Positions 11,920 through 25,809 are shown, counted from the first letter of the stretch. The stretch is 64,000 nucleotides of DNA from Kudoa neothunni (GCA_964304625.1 OZ199840.1:8680001-8744000), one strand, 5' to 3'. Notes: generated by a model not told the origin, from the sequence alone. A program made the numbers and translations.

Positions 11920-12810
11920 CCACTTCCTTTTTAATTATCTCTAAATAATGACAGTTACATAGTTTCAAAGTTTTAAATCTTTTACTTTTTTTTTTCTTTA
12001 GAATAATTATTATTCGCAATATATCTCATCTAACAGTGGACTATAATCAACTTCACATATTAAAAAAAATATAGAGCAAGTTTAATTGTTTTTTAAATCT
12101 ATGAAAATTATAAAATTTCATATATTTTCGTTTTAAATTAGTATAAAAAAATTTAATCTCATGTAATCTCATGTAATTTCATTTAATCTCATTTTTTGGA
12201 AATTTGGTAATTCTACTCGAAATGAAAATAAGATAATATTTTGGGTGAATAGGCGAGATTATAGCTCTTAAAAAGATTTTTCGGATTAACCATCTTATGA
12301 CTTTGGGTGGATTTTACATGAAAAAAGTTTGTGACAATATTTTGATCAAGGGTGTGTAGGTGGTTTTTATTTGAAAATTTTAATTATATGAGTTGTTGGT
12401 GTGTCAAAAGATATTATAATCTAAAACGCTTTAATATATGGATTAAATTTTTTTTGAGATAGAATGTGCATAATGTGCATTAGAATTAAATTGTTTATGG
12501 ATTTACCATATTTAGAGTTTATAAGACAAATATAAGAGAATGCTGTTCCAACGCTTCAAAAAAAGTGTTAAATATTTTTAGAGGCATGCCGAAAACTTGT
12601 CGAACAATGCGCACTATATACATAAATATTGAAACGACTCTAGTTGAATTTTTTGGTGTTAGCGCATGCACAAAAGCCAGAGAAGATTAATTCAAATGAA
12701 CCGATTTACATACTTCTAAAAACCATTAAAAATAGAAGAAATTTTTTACAACAAATATATTCGAGTTAAAAGATTATTCTAACAACGAAAATATATTTTG
12801 GAGATGTCAG
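11920..12810. other. Non-coding AT-rich stretch, perhaps 5' part of a MULE relic
   Basis: Contains short direct repeats such as tctcatgtaa in tandem near 12160-12190. No coding motif. It may be the degraded leading part of the MULE-derived sequence that becomes readable at 12811. Confidence 0.35.
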
Positions 12811-13881
12811 ATGGGGGAATGCAAAGAAAGATTGAAAACATTCCCAATAAATGAAGTAAAAGAGATTGAGGAGAGGGAACACATAATCACGTGCTATCTG
12901 ACAACGAGATTAAAAAAGCTCACCCTCTTTAACTCAATTGAAAAATTAGCTGAGATCACTAAATACCCAACAAATAAAATATACTCAATGGCTACGAACC
13001 ATGTTAATTTATGTGACCTTCCAATTGTTCCAAAAAATCAATATACAAAAACATACAGAATTCTAGGAAAAGAAATGTAATTGAAGTTAACTATGAATCA
13101 AATCAGAGTCTAATGAGAATTTAATAGTGTATGATTCGGGTTGAAAAGATCTTAATCGAATTATTGTATTATATACACCAAAAAATCTAATTCATTTAAG
13201 TAATCGATGTGTTTTGATGTCTGACGGAACTTTTAAGGTACTCCCAAAAGAGTTTTCACAGTTGTATGTAATTCACGGGAAAATATTTGGGAAAGATTGT
13301 CCAGTAGTGTGTATATTAATGAGGAAACGTATTGAGGCCATGTATAGTCAAGTTTTATCGATTCTTAATGAGAATAATGTTGTTTTCCCGGAATACTTGG
13401 TGATATACTTTGAAATCCAGTCGTTTAATGCGTATAAAATCATCAGGAAAAATTTCCATTAGGTTTTGTTTAATTCATTACGGCGAATGTATTTGGAGAC
13501 GAATTCAAAAGGTAGGATTCGCAAATATTTGTTCTGAGGATGTTTACTTTATGATGTATATTAAATGTTTTCTTTCATTAGCATTTGTTCCCTGTACATG
13601 GTGAATTTAAAAAATTTAAAAATAAGGCAAGTCAATTCTCTGATGTTAATTTGGATTCATTCATTAACTATTTTGAGAACAATTTCGTTAAATCACTAAA
13701 ATATCCCTTAGAAAATTGGAATGCTTATGATCGTATCAGGGACAGGATTAATTTAACTGCCAATTTAGCTCAAGCATTTAATTGCCATTTTCATAAAAGA
13801 TTTGATCAATCTCATGCTGGGTTGCATTCATTTATTGAGAGATTAAACGAAACCCAAAGCAACGCCGAACAAGAAATTTAG
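12811..13881 (+). pseudogene. MULE-type transposase relic
   Basis: Several plus-strand frames in order match the MULE transposase domain. The 12811-13080 frame is an N-terminal helical region. At 13214 begins MSDGTFKVLPKEFSQLYVIH followed by GKIFGKDCPVVCILM, the D-G-T-F-K...QLY-x-x-HG block holding the first catalytic aspartate. At 13585-13881 comes the C-terminal block with WNAYDRIRDRINLTANLAQAF and HAGLHSFIERLNETQSNAEQ. The frames are separated by stops and indels around 13081-13213 and 13462-13585, so it is inactive. No terminal repeats were found. It differs from the FAR1/SWIM-type MULE at 49.1-52.2 kb. Confidence 0.7.
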
Positions 13882-14531
13882 TTCCGTATGTGCAATCCTA
13901 ACATGGTCTCTTCAGAAAAGATCAAATTGAGAAGATGGAGAAACTGAAAGATACTACGAAATTTATTATTTATAAGTGATCGCCGCAACATATAATTGGA
14001 CTTTAGAATAACTAATATACTATTACTATATTTTGTTTAATGATTTGTTTGATTTATTTTGTCTACAATATAGATGTTCACAAATGCTTTAAATATAAGA
14101 CCAATTATAGAGTTAAATTTAGCGCGCGAATCCTGATTTTTAGAACTTAATAAATCATAATTTCGTGTATTATTAAAACCATTAAGGTTTATAAAATAGA
14201 ATATTGTTATAACAAAATTATTTTATAATTGATAATTTTTGCGTCTGATTTTCGTTGTTGAGAATATTTGTCAAGAACAAATAGTAATTATAAATTATTG
14301 AAATAAGTTTACATTAATTATTACGAATTTATCTAATTTAATATAATTTAATTTTGTGTTGAATTTTGGATAAAAGCAATTTTATGTCGAGTTTAAAATC
14401 AGATGGATTAAACTATTCTAATGCCGTTTAATTGATTCAAAAATAAATATATAAATTATTGTAAGAAAATATAAATAATAATTAAACAATATATTTAATC
14501 AAAGTATTAATAAATAAAAAGAATGTTTGGG
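13882..14531. other. Intergenic; 3' flank of family gene I
   Basis: AT-rich. The last 80 bases (about 14449-14530) are near-identical to 39670-39755, downstream of family gene III, so the 3' UTR was duplicated with the genes. No separate gene. Confidence 0.5.
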
Positions 14532-17444
14532 CTAGTCATTTTTCTTTTTTCCGATGAAAAATGCGATTCCTCCTATCAAAAGTATCACTCCAGCAACCGC
14601 TGATACAATAATTCTAATTATAAATTAAACAACTCAAATAACAATAATTAATACATCATTTTCATGTTTGACCTAAAATATTGTTAGATTGTTATATATA
14701 ATAATTTAGTAGTAAAATTACTTTGCACTACTTTTTTCACCTAAAAAAATAATAATAAAAAAATAATTGTTAATTTATTTAATACCTTGATTTATTGCAG
14801 CAGTTCCGTAATATGTCGGATCAGACTCCAAGTATACGATTAAATGATAATTGTTTGATTCTGGCAAGTTATCAATGGTGAAACTTGCACATTTTGGAAA
14901 CTTGGTGCATTTAGAATTCCGCGTCATGCATGATCTCACAATTAATTGTGATTTTGCACTAGTATTTTTTAGTTCCCATTTACATTTTGACTTTTCGTTC
15001 ACTTTTGTCGAATGATGAGTTTCCACTGTGAATGTAGTTCCATCTCGTGTTATTGAAACGTCTAATACTTTATTGGTGTCTGTTGGATTTTCTTTAGGTT
15101 TATCTAATCGTTGATTAATATGGATAAATTTGAAATTAAAATTTTTACTTGAAGGGATATCAATTGTTTGTTGTGTAGATTTTCCTCTAGCAGTCACCAA
15201 AACTCTGTATTCATGGTTTGGATCGTAGTCGGTGTTGAATACAATAGATTTGCATGATGGCATATTTTGACATGTCTTTGAAGTGATATCATTAGTTTGA
15301 GCAGTATTTGCTGTTGTTGTGTCTCCTGCTCTGGCTATTTTTAGTGTATCAAATCTTGACTTAATTAGAGAATTTTGAGAAGGCTGTGAAACTGTTGAGG
15401 AAGGATCGGAAGTTGATGAGGCAGGTGGATTAGTCGGGACTGGGGCAGGGCACACAAATATCGACTCATAATCATCACCCTTCTTAATTCTTACATCGTA
15501 CTCACACAGGGCTGGAGTTTTTGTCGATAATTGTGCATTTAATTCGAATCCTTCCATATTAAATCTATGGGTAATTGATAATGTAGCCAGTTCTAATAAA
15601 ATTTCATGTAACAAAAATAAAACAAAATTAGTTTACTAGTTTCAACTGCCTTGTAAATGTGTTCTGCATAGCCCTTATGAGCAACTACCTTGATGTCATA
15701 TTGAACACCAGGTTCTAGACCGACGATTTTTTTAGTATCCTTACAAAAGCCCCTACATGGATTGCTGTCTTCGCATGACGCAGGATAGAAACTATCTTTT
15801 CCTGTCAAACTTATATGATATTCACATGTTGGTTCTGTTTCTTTTGCATTGCCTACCGTACCATCAACAGCTTTAAGGAAGGCATCAGATGCTGTTGTTG
15901 TTGGAGTTGTAGCCAAGTAAGTGTTTTGAGCGCCATTTTCTTAATAAATATTAATATTGTCTGAAACATTAAATATATTTACTTGTTCTATAGAATATTT
16001 TTTCTTTAAAATCTGCTGGGTTTGTGATTCCGGTTGCAGTTACTTCAATAATATATGCCCTACCAGGTTCTAAGCTTGTGACCACCAATTTGAAACCAAT
16101 AGTTTTACAATTCCCTCTAGCAGAATTTGATGTACTACTACCAGAATCACAAGTAGTAGTAGTCGATGCAGTTGGTTCAATACTGTCAGCGGCATAGTGA
16201 GTGAGAGTAGGGGTTCCTTCAGAGACTTTTAAAAGTTCTGAATTAAATGTAACACCAACATCTGTGTAAGCTGATAATAGTCCTTCTTCTGATTCAGCGA
16301 TAGCTACAAAAATTTAGCGGAATTCACCTCCTTCGTTACACAAATACCATATTTATTTTGGGTATAGCCGTCGTAAGTTTTTTCAGCCTTTTCTGTTAAG
16401 ATATGATGCCTTGTTTGGATTACAACGCTGTAGACCGATTTAGCTGCAGATACGGTCAAAGTGACATTTTTACAGGGGGCATAACATTCACCTTCACTGT
16501 TACCACATTTTGATTCATACGCCTCAGTGGTTGCAGTGTTTGCAGCGTCTTTAACACGAAACACACAGATCTCGTGAGATGGGTTATTAGTAAATTTTAA
16601 CGTGATTTTTTTATCATCAGAATTTTTTGTGACATAAAACTGTGGCTTGTAAATTTCAATGGTGCTTTTAATGTATTCATTAGGCATGTTATAAAAAAAA
16701 CTTGGATAATTTTGACATCTCATTTCGTAATGAGGAATTAGAAGATCGAAATCAACTGTATTAGCATCGTTTTCAGTGACACAGTTATTAGCTTGCGTTC
16801 CATCGTTATATTTCATATCCTTATAGTGGATTGGACAGGCCACTGGTGTGCATGTTTTTGCACCCAATTTGAGCTTTTTTGAGCTGTCTAACGAAATAGC
16901 AAATTTCGGATTAACAAGCAATGCTAAAGTTAGTGTAGTTATTTGTTTTATTAATAATAAGTTACGTGTTGAAACCCCAAATATTTTTCCTCCTTTTAGT
17001 TCGCTCGCTTCTTTTTCGGCTCCGTCCTTGGTCCCAGAAAATATGTAAACGTACCGGCTTCTTGGAGACAGCTTGTCAAATTCGAACTTTAAATCGTTTC
17101 CAGCACAAGCTCTAACACATTTATCGTTGGCAACACCAGGCGGTTCTCCAGTAGTGCAACAACTAATTTCATTTAAAGTGAGTGCATCGCTCGCTTTAAT
17201 AGAATTCCTGATGCGACACATCTTATTGGCGGCAGTATAAATACTCCCACTTAAAACAAGTTGGAGTTTGAATGGATTATCACTCGTATCTTTCACAATC
17301 TGATAATTCACTATTTCCGTTGGAATGGTAGGAACATTTTCATTGGAGAAGGTTTGGTCGATGAAAACTATAAAAAACAATATGGAAAACATAAAAAAAT
17401 CTAAAATTACTTAACGTGGAAATAATATGAAAAACAAGCGACAT
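14532..17444 (-). CDS. Seven-module cysteine-rich type I membrane protein, family gene I
   Basis: Nine exons on the minus strand: 17444-17411, 17367-16966, 16923-16348, 16303-15983, 15939-15637, 15592-15149, 15103-14786, 14740-14722 and 14613-14532. They total 2499 nt and close in frame (832 residues). Every intron has GT-AG ends. The 34-nt first exon plus the start of exon 2 codes a signal peptide (MSLVFHIISTLIFIDQTFS). Seven modules follow: D1 in exon 2, D2 and D3 in exon 3, then D4-D7 one per exon. A typical module runs C-x-aromatic, C, C, C, then L-x-P-x-x-x-Y-x-hydrophobic-x-V, a rhythm like fibronectin type III. D6 has a Pro/Ser/Thr linker between its second and third cysteines. Exon 9 codes one membrane helix (IIVSAVAGVILLIGG...) and the tail GKKKND. 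D4 lacks cysteines 1 and 4. I know no named family; an extracellular or lumenal binding role is inference. Confidence 0.87.
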
Positions 17445-17499
17445 TAATGATGTTTAATGCAGCTGATGGTATTATTTAATATTAAAATAATTGCATGAA

Positions 17500-17575
17500 T
17501 GGACGAATATGTTATATTGCTTACCAATGAATGCCTACCGAAGAATTATTAAATTCTTCATTATCAGTTGACTTC
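17500..17575 (-). promoter_or_regulatory. Conserved upstream block of family gene I
   Basis: About 60-130 bp upstream of the gene I ATG. It shares with the flanks of genes II, III and IV the ordered words gGACGAATA, AATGAAT, TATTa/tAATTC and TTGA, on the plus strand. Probably a proximal promoter shared by duplication. Least well preserved of the four copies. Confidence 0.35.
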
Positions 17576-19948
17576 ATCAAATGAATAAACTCTATTACAT
17601 AGTATGCATCTAATTTAATTTTCATTGGTCCATATTAAAATAAAAACCAAAATTGACCAATAATATTTATATATGAAGTAATTTAGCCGAGAACAGGCTT
17701 TTGAAACACAATAAGTTGCAAAATTATATTGTAGAAATTTTATGGAACTTAACAATATCTAGAACTGCCTGATCATATAAAACATTATGGATTAAAAATT
17801 AAATGAATACTTTAGTGGATACATTGGTTAATATAACTGTTTAATCGGGTCTAATTGAGTTTGATTTATGTAAAAAATTGTTTGATTCCGAACACTAATC
17901 CTATTGATAAAAGCTTTCTTAAACTGCAAAACAAATTGTATATTTTTTACAATTAAAAAAATTCCGTTTGTGTTATAAAATCAAAAAAGTATACATAAAC
18001 ATTCTAAAAGTATTTTACACACCCCTTGTCCTATTATTTACATCAATACTGAGATTCCCAATATGAAACATTAATTATGCGTCATGATATAAGTACATGT
18101 TAATCAAGCTTAACTAAATTCAACTTTATATTTAAACCTGAAAATAATTACAATACTGAAAAATAAACAATACAAATAAGTTTATTTGGGAAAAAATGAA
18201 TACTTACATATCTCGAATTTTTACAAATTATTCCATTTTAGGAAACTAAAAAATATAAATTAGAGTAATTAAGAATAGTCACAAGTAATGAAATATTAGC
18301 TAATAGAATAATAAACTAAAAAAATCAATATAAATAATAATAGCCAAATTATTTAATTTTATAGTTTATTATTTGTAAATTGGTAAAGTTTCAATATCGA
18401 TATTCTTGTTTAAGAGTAGTTAATAATCAATTAATTAAACAAACCTCAGTATTTAAATATTCCGATGCGCATGTTTTAAACATCACGAATAATTTTTTAA
18501 CCTGATATCACATATCCATTGATTTATTTAATTATTTTAAAATTAATTTTGGTATAATCTTTATATGAAAATATTTTTTGTACGAATTAGAAGCATCTCG
18601 TGTGGTTTTAGCTCGAACGTGAGATTGATAACAAGAATTATTTTAAATTTTTATATTATTTATACAAATAAAAACCTTATTTAAATATAAATACATATAT
18701 ATACATATATATTAAATTAGTTTAGATAAAAATAAAACAGAAAAATAAATATCGCGATATGGACCATCAAAGATTTCGAACACAAATATTCGATGGTATA
18801 TGGATGGTGACAATTATTATTTACCATATAATATACATATAAATATAATATCAACTTACACGCTTTTAATAAATTATTTTCAAGAACTAATTCATCAATT
18901 AAAAATATCACGTAATCTTTGGTGTATTGCAAACGAGACGGATAATTCAAACGGGATAATCGTTAGCCGCTTATAAAATGTAATAAGGACAATTAAAATG
19001 TAAATAAAATTGATAATTCAATTAATCTAAATTCATATTTAGGTGCTATGTTACTAATGTTATAAAGTTTATAAAGTACGAATTAAACTGTCTAGATATT
19101 GATTAATTTAATTTTCGTCGCGATATTACGTACTACCTTTAAGTTAGTTTACATAAATTTATAATTTATAAACAAATATAAACGAACAATTTTGGTATTA
19201 TAAATTCCTGAGCTTAGATAAAATAGTTTAAATTACGTTTTACACAATTATACTTATTATTATATTGTTTTAAAGGAAGGACTCTATATCACTGTAACTT
19301 ATGGGGAGGGGGGACATGTTGCGCAATATCGAGATCTTATTGTGATTTCTAGAAATGACCATCGCCAGTCTGGAAAATATGACATGGTTTTATTTATTCT
19401 GCTTCTATTATATAGATTAATAGGGAAATTTAATGTAGACTAAACGCGTGTAATGTAGTTTTTATATTATTTAATATTATCTTATTTACCTAGGTATGAG
19501 TAATGTGAGTTCAACACACAATAAAGTTCTATGAATATTCTAAAATTTTCTGGTTAAATTTTTAGACAATGTATAATATTAATATTAAATAACTACGATA
19601 TATATTTATTTAAATGCAATTTAGATTACTATAATAATATTTTTTGTGAATTATAAAAACTAATTTTATCACGGATGGATGACACTTGAAATGTCACTAG
19701 GAGTATTTATCATTGTGTCTGATAAATGTTTGTATTTAAAAGGAACCATAAATCATTAGTTATATTCAATCCAAAGATAATTAGGTCATCTTCATGAGGA
19801 GAGAGTTTTCCAAAAAAAAATGCTTGTGATAAAAAGAGAGTAATTTAAGTAGTAAGTTATATAAGTGAAAATATTGTTCTTTGGGGTAAAATTATAAAAT
19901 TATGAAATTAATAAGCTAAGATATAAATAAATAGAGATGATATATGGG
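17576..19948. other. Intergenic between family genes I and II
   Basis: About 2.4 kb of AT-rich DNA. No motif-bearing frame, no terminal repeats recognised. The frame at 18717-18950 is low complexity and not supported. Confidence 0.5.
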
Positions 19949-22858
19949 TTAGTCATTTTTCTTTTTTCCGATGAAGAATGCGATTCCCCCTATCAAAAGT
20001 ACCACTCCCGCAACAGCTGATACGATTATTCTATCTATAAATTAAACAACTCAAGTAACAAATTATTACATCATTTTCATGTTTGACCTAAAATTAAAAT
20101 TTTGTTAGATTATCTTATATAATTATTTAGTAGTAAAATTACTTTGCACTACTTTTTTCACCTAAAGAAAATAATAAAAAAATAATTTTTAATTTATTTA
20201 ATACCTTGATTTATTGCAGCTGTTCCATAATATGTCGGATCAGACTCCAAGTATACGATTAAGTGATAATTGTTTGATTCTGGCAAGTTATCAATGGTGA
20301 AACTTGCACATTTTGGAAATTTGGTGCATTTAGAATTCCGCGCCATACATGATCTCACAATTAATTGTGATTTTGCACTAGTATTTTTTAGTTCCCATTT
20401 ACATTTTGACTGTTCGTTCACTTTTGTCGAATGATGAGTTTCCACTGTGAATGTAGTTCCATCTCGTGTTATTGAAACGTCTAATACTTTATTAGTGTCT
20501 GTTGGATTTTCTTTAGGCTTATCTAATCGTTGATTAATACAGATAAATTTGAAATTAAAATTTTTACTTGAAGGGATATCAATTGTTTGTTGTGTAGATT
20601 TTCCTGTGGCAGTCACCAAAACTCTGTATTCATGGTTTGGGTCGTAGTCGGTGTTGAATACAATAGATTTGCATGATGGCATATTTTGACATGTCTTTGA
20701 AGTGTTATCATTAGTTTGAGCAGTATTTGCTGTTGTTGTGTCTCCTGCTCTAGCTATACTTACTACCTCTGATTTTGATCTAATTGCAGCATTTTGAGGA
20801 ATTTGAGGAGAATTTTGAGAAGACTCGGGAGACGTAGGAGTAGGTGGATTAGTCGGGACTGGGGCAGGGCATACAAATATCGACTCATAATCATTACCCT
20901 TTTTAATTTTTACATCGTATTCACACAGGGCTGGAGTTTTTGTCGATAATCGTGCATTCAGCTCGAATCCTTCCATATTGAATTTATGGGTAATTGATAG
21001 TGTATCCAATTCTAACGAAATTTAGTATTAACAAGATAAAATAATATAGATTTACTAGTTTCAACTGCCTTATAAATATGTTCCGCATAATCTTTATGAG
21101 CAACCACTTTGATGTCATATTGAACACCAGGTTCTAGACCGACGATTCTTTTAGTATCCTTACAAAAGCCTCTACATGGCTTGCTGTCTTCGCATGACGC
21201 AGGATAGAAATTATCTTTTCCTGTCAAACTTATATGATATTCACATGTTGGTTCTGTTGTTTTATCATTGGTTACCGTACCATCAACAGCTGTAAGGGAG
21301 GCATCGGATGCTGTTGTTGTTGGAGTTGTAGCTAAATAAGTCTTTTGAGCGCCACTTTCTTAATAAATATTAATATTGTCTGAAACATTAAATATATTTA
21401 CTCGTTCTGTAAAATATTTTTTCTTTAAAATCTGAAAAACTGGCAATTCCTGTTATAACTACTTCAAAAATATATGCCCTGCCAGCAACAAGACTTTTTA
21501 CAATCAATTTGCTACATTCCGTTTTGCAGGTACCCCCGTCACTGCTTCCTGAGCTACTTGAAGCATCACATTTAGCAGTTGCTTTCGTGGCTAACTCGAG
21601 TTCATCCGCAGGATAATGCTTTAGAGTACAACTCCCTCCAGTAGTAGGTTTGAGGAGTTCGGAATTTAAAGTTACACCTACATTTGTGTAATCTGATAAT
21701 AATCCCTCACCTGACTCATTGATTGCTAAAAAAATTTAGCGGAATTCACCTCCTTCGTTACACAAATACCGTATTTATTTTGGGTATAGCCGTCGTAAGT
21801 TTTTTCAGCCTTTTCTGTTAAGATATGATGCCTTGTTTGGATTACGACGCTGTAGACTGATTTAGCTGCAGATACGGTCAAAGTAACATTTTTGCAGGGG
21901 GCATAACATTCACCTTCACTGTTACCACATTTTGACTCATAAGTCGCAGTGGCTGCAGCGTCTTTAACACGAAACACACAAATCTCATGTGATGGGCTAT
22001 TAGTAAATTTTAAAGTGATTTTGTTATCTTCAGTATTTTTAGAAACATAAAATTGTGGTTTGTAAATTTCGATGTTTTCTTTCATGTACACATTGGGCAT
22101 ATTGTAAAAAAAGCTTGGATAATTTTGACACCTCATTTCATAATGTGGAATTAAGAGATCAAAATCAACTTGATTATATTGTTGTTCAGTATTACAATCA
22201 CTTCCTGATGTTCCTACTTCGTATACCATATCCTTGTAAAGAATTGGGCAGTTGACTGGTGTCCATGTTTTTGCGCATAACTTTAACTTTTTTGAGGTAT
22301 TGTCTATTGAAATAGAAATTTGGGGATTAACAAGCAATGCTAAATTTAAATTGATTATTAATAAAATTTAAAATCACAGTTACGTGCTGCCAAACCAAAT
22401 ACTTTTCCACCTTTTGTTTGAGTTTCTGTATTAACAGTCCCTGCGTTAGCTCCAGCAAAAATGTAAATATATTGTGTTCTGGGAGAAAATAAATTAAAGT
22501 CTATTTTTATATTGTCCCCAGCACAAACTCTAACACATTTATTGTTCGAATTGGTTGTAGAATCCCCATTAGGACAGGATGTGATTTCGGCAAATGTAAC
22601 AGTACTGGCGTTTGTACTAGACTTCCTTATGCGGCACGTTTTACCACTGGTAGTATATGTACTTCCAGTTAAAATTAGTTGAACTTTGAATTGATTTCCA
22701 TCAGTGTCTTTCACAATCTGATATTTCACTTGTTCTGTTGGAGCAATGGGAACTTTTCCGGCACAAAACGTTTGGTTAATAATAACTAAAAAAGTTTATG
22801 AGCGAATAGAAAATATTAAATTACTAAATATGGAAAAAATATTAAAAACAAACAACAT
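19949..22858 (-). CDS. Seven-module cysteine-rich type I membrane protein, family gene II
   Basis: Exons: 22858-22825, 22785-22384, 22339-21770, 21725-21402, 21358-21056, 21011-20568, 20522-20205, 20161-20143 and 20030-19949. They total 2496 nt, in frame, 831 residues. Same plan as gene I, with identical sizes for exons 1, 2, 5, 6, 7, 8 and 9. The signal peptide is MLFVFNIFSIFIIINQTFC. D4 is the exception among the minus-strand copies: it keeps all four cysteines (SCTLKHY, AKCD, GTCK, TECS). D3 and the following intron are nearly identical to gene I, while D1 is closer to genes III and IV. D6 linker: NPPTPTSPESSQNSPQIPQN. The anchor helix is followed by GKKKND, so the last four residues fit a KKxx ER-retrieval pattern. 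All frames are open, so it is likely functional. Confidence 0.87.
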
Positions 22859-22904
22859 TGTAGTCTTATTGTGGCGATAAGAATATAATCATTTCATAAA
22901 TCGG

Positions 22905-22980
22905 TTGAATAGGACGAATACGATTTGTGCTATCAATGAATACTTTTAAATGTACTATTGAATTCATATTTATTGTTAAT
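22905..22980 (-). promoter_or_regulatory. Conserved upstream block of family gene II
   Basis: Lies 50-120 bp upstream of the ATG at 22858. Contains GGTTGAATAGGACGAATA and ATCAATGAATACTTT, which recur in the same order and spacing upstream of genes III and IV. Confidence 0.4.
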
Positions 22981-24204
22981 AGATTAAAAGGGGAAGGAAT
23001 GGTTAAAACTTGATAATATGAAATTCATTTCATATTTTTCATTATATACATACAAGCATACCGTCAACAACGGTTATTGCGCGCGTATGAAATATAAAAC
23101 TCAATTATTTTCTTTAAAACGAACTAATTAACATTTATTTCTACAAAAATTGTTTTAAAGGTATATTTCTAAGTATACTTTACAATATTAGATATCCTAT
23201 TCTTCACTGGGTAGAAATCATTTAATCGATTTAGGTCTTAAGTTAAAATGTTCATCATATTTATGAGATAGCATTCTTCAGTTTCTCCGCGTTTAATATA
23301 TACTTGAGGTGGTCATTTTCATTGTGACTCGCATTATATTGATAATTTTTATTTCAAATAGATGGATTGTTCTTATAAGAATAAAAGCCATATTCTATAA
23401 TTTCACATGTTTTGCATTTTTTAACTGATCAATAATGATACAACCACCTTGTTGGATTTATTAAAATTTTAAAAGTTGAGAATTAAAGATAAGCTTCATA
23501 ATCTTTTGTATCTAGTGTGGTGTTCTTTCCGAATCAATTGCGATAAATTTTTTTATTGTCTTCGTCCAACAAACGCAAGTAACAAACGTGAATGCAGTAA
23601 ATAACCAACAGTAGATCACTAAAACTAACAAGGTTCTTTCCGCCGAGTGAATGCCACCCTCTTAATAGCCTATCAAAAGATTAACGACACCACCGATAAC
23701 TATCTCACTTTTAAATCTAATTGTTGGAATTAAATTATAAATTGATTTGGATTTACCAAGGTTTGGTTGGGTAAGAAAGAGCAAATGATCTACGTAAGAA
23801 CCATGACATGTATGGGTGCTGGCTTGTAAAGAATGAAGTTGTTATTTTACGTTTAATTTAATTTTTTAAACAATGTTGCAATTAGATACTTTTACAGTCG
23901 AAAAGCATAATAAAATATATTTATTACAACGGGTTTAAAAATGTTAATTTTTAATTGCGACCAAAAAACGTGATAATAAAATATAAAACATGCAATTTAT
24001 TCCAATATATAATCCGCTTTTAATACTTATCATTTATAATTATTGGCAGTTTTCGTTATTTAAAAACAATTTTAATCACACTATTAACCATCGAAGGAGG
24101 TTCTTGGAAAAATTCCACCGGGAGCGGCGGTGGGGGTCATTTTTGACTCCAGTCATTTTAGCCCCTTTTTGCGATTATGCTTGCCTAGGAACATAGTTAC
24201 AAGT

Positions 24205-25809
24205 CAGTGGCTATTCTCATGGAAACAAATAACTTCTCTGTTATAGATGATATTTCAAATCTGACTTCATATTTGAACTGAGCTATTTTTAATCTCAATT
24301 TTTATGTAATAATTGTTTGAAATTTAAAAAATAAAAATTCGACACTTTGTCTGTCCCCCATTGACACTGTTCAATAAGTACACTCACATTTTTTGAGCCT
24401 AATAGTGTATAATATACACATTTTGGTTGAAATGAAATGTAAACATATCTAATGGTGGTTAGAAGCCTTTAGTTCAATACGTCTCAGCGCATAAAATTTA
24501 ACTTAGAATAAGTCATCCCAAATCATTTACGGAACATGTACGTTTCTATTTGAACATTTTTTAATATAACATTAACAAAATTGTCGTTAATTAATGGATA
24601 TTAATTGGATTCGAACTATTTTACATCGATTTAAACCACTTATATATGTATCTTTAAGATTGTACCATAATTTGGGGGGAATTTTCGTTGTTTTATCCCT
24701 ACAAATGTATTTACTTTAATCAGAAGTATGGGAAAGGTTTTCATGGTACCTATTCGTGAATACAGAATCTATGAATATAGGAACCTATGAGTTTAAATTT
24801 TATAGTAAACCTATACTTGTTAATTTAAACTCATTTATTAATTTTTAACAAGCGGGGTTATTCTAAATTTTCTGCATTAATTCCTCTGGTATCGTCTCAA
24901 TGGGTAAATTTATAAAATGAAAATTTTTGAATGGTGATTTTTGGGGTACGTTTGTTTGGCTTTTGTAAAGCGAGCCAACGAAGAATTGTAGTAAGTATTA
25001 TAATAAACAATGTTGGAGTTAAAATAACGGTTAATCGTCCTAGAGCATTTTGAATTATTCTGAAAAATTTTATTTTAAGATTGTAAACATTTTCTTCCTG
25101 TTACTGACGAATTTGTAATTTTAATAGTTCAGAAAAATCAATTTTCACTCCAATGAAGAATTGATCAACTTGTCCACTAGCCATGGTTGTTTAGCTGTCC
25201 GCCCAAAAAATTTCTCCAAAATAACCACATTTGGAGTATTAACAGTACAATAATATTTTTTAATAAAAGATGTAGGATTGAGCAAATCGATTTAAAAGCG
25301 CTTCATAGGAAGCAATAATGACACCACTTTTCAGACTTATTCCATGTAATTGGTATTTTATATCCTACAAAAGCTTAAATTTCTCTTCTCCAATAGAATG
25401 TAATATATAAACTTGTTCCACAGATTTCAGTTTTTTCAAAGCTCTGAAATTTAGAAATAGTCTCACGAAATAGAACGTCCACAATCAAATAGGATTCACG
25501 CGCATATTCAGACTCGGTGGGTGACCCAAGAATGCACGAATAGAACAGATTCTACTCATTAGTAAATGTTTTTACTTTTTATTTCAATTATAATGTTTAT
25601 ATTACATAATATTAGACTAAAAAACGTGAGTGTACTACTAGTGAACAGTGTAAATAGAGCAGGTAAAATGTCGAACTTTTATTCTTTAAATTTTCTAATA
25701 ATTTTTTCATATAAAATTAGATTAAAAATTGAAAAATTCAAATAAGAAATCATATATGAAGTATCTTCTATAACGGAGGAGTTATTCGTTTCCATGAGAA
25801 TAGCCACTG
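24205..25809. mobile_element. TIR element with CAGTGGC ends (hAT-like)
   Basis: The left end begins CAGTGGCTATTCTCATGGAA at 24205, and the reverse complement of the right end begins with the same 20 bases at 25809. Similarity continues for about 230 bp inward at each side with scattered differences. CAGTGG is a common start of hAT ends. The flanking 8-mers (ttacaagt and tctaatta) do not match, so a target duplication is not shown. The 1.1 kb interior has no transposase. It carries coding-like sequence on the minus strand that does not look transposon-derived (see the entry at 24897-25184). Confidence 0.6.
24897..25184 (-). CDS. Possible small membrane protein, two exons, inside a TIR element
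   Basis: Exon 25184-25105 (MASGQVDQFFIGVKIDFSEL...) joins through a 45-nt GT-AG intron (25104-25060) to exon 25059-24897 in phase, giving 80 residues. The second exon holds a hydrophobic run (LTVILTPTLFIIILTTILRW) suited to one membrane helix, then a basic tail. Intron length and splice sites match the reliable genes. Further minus-strand coding-like stretches at about 25260-25545 (YARESYLIVDVLFRETISKF; LKSVEQVYILHSIGEEKF; GVIIASYEALLNRFAQSYIF) are separated by stops. This could be a captured or overrun host gene. No family recognised; chance is not excluded. Confidence 0.35.

Noticed and set aside
14775-15614. Single long minus-strand frame as a separate two-module gene
   Set aside because: It is exons 6 and 7 of family gene I with the 45-nt intron read through; homologous copies place exon borders and a stop inside this intron.
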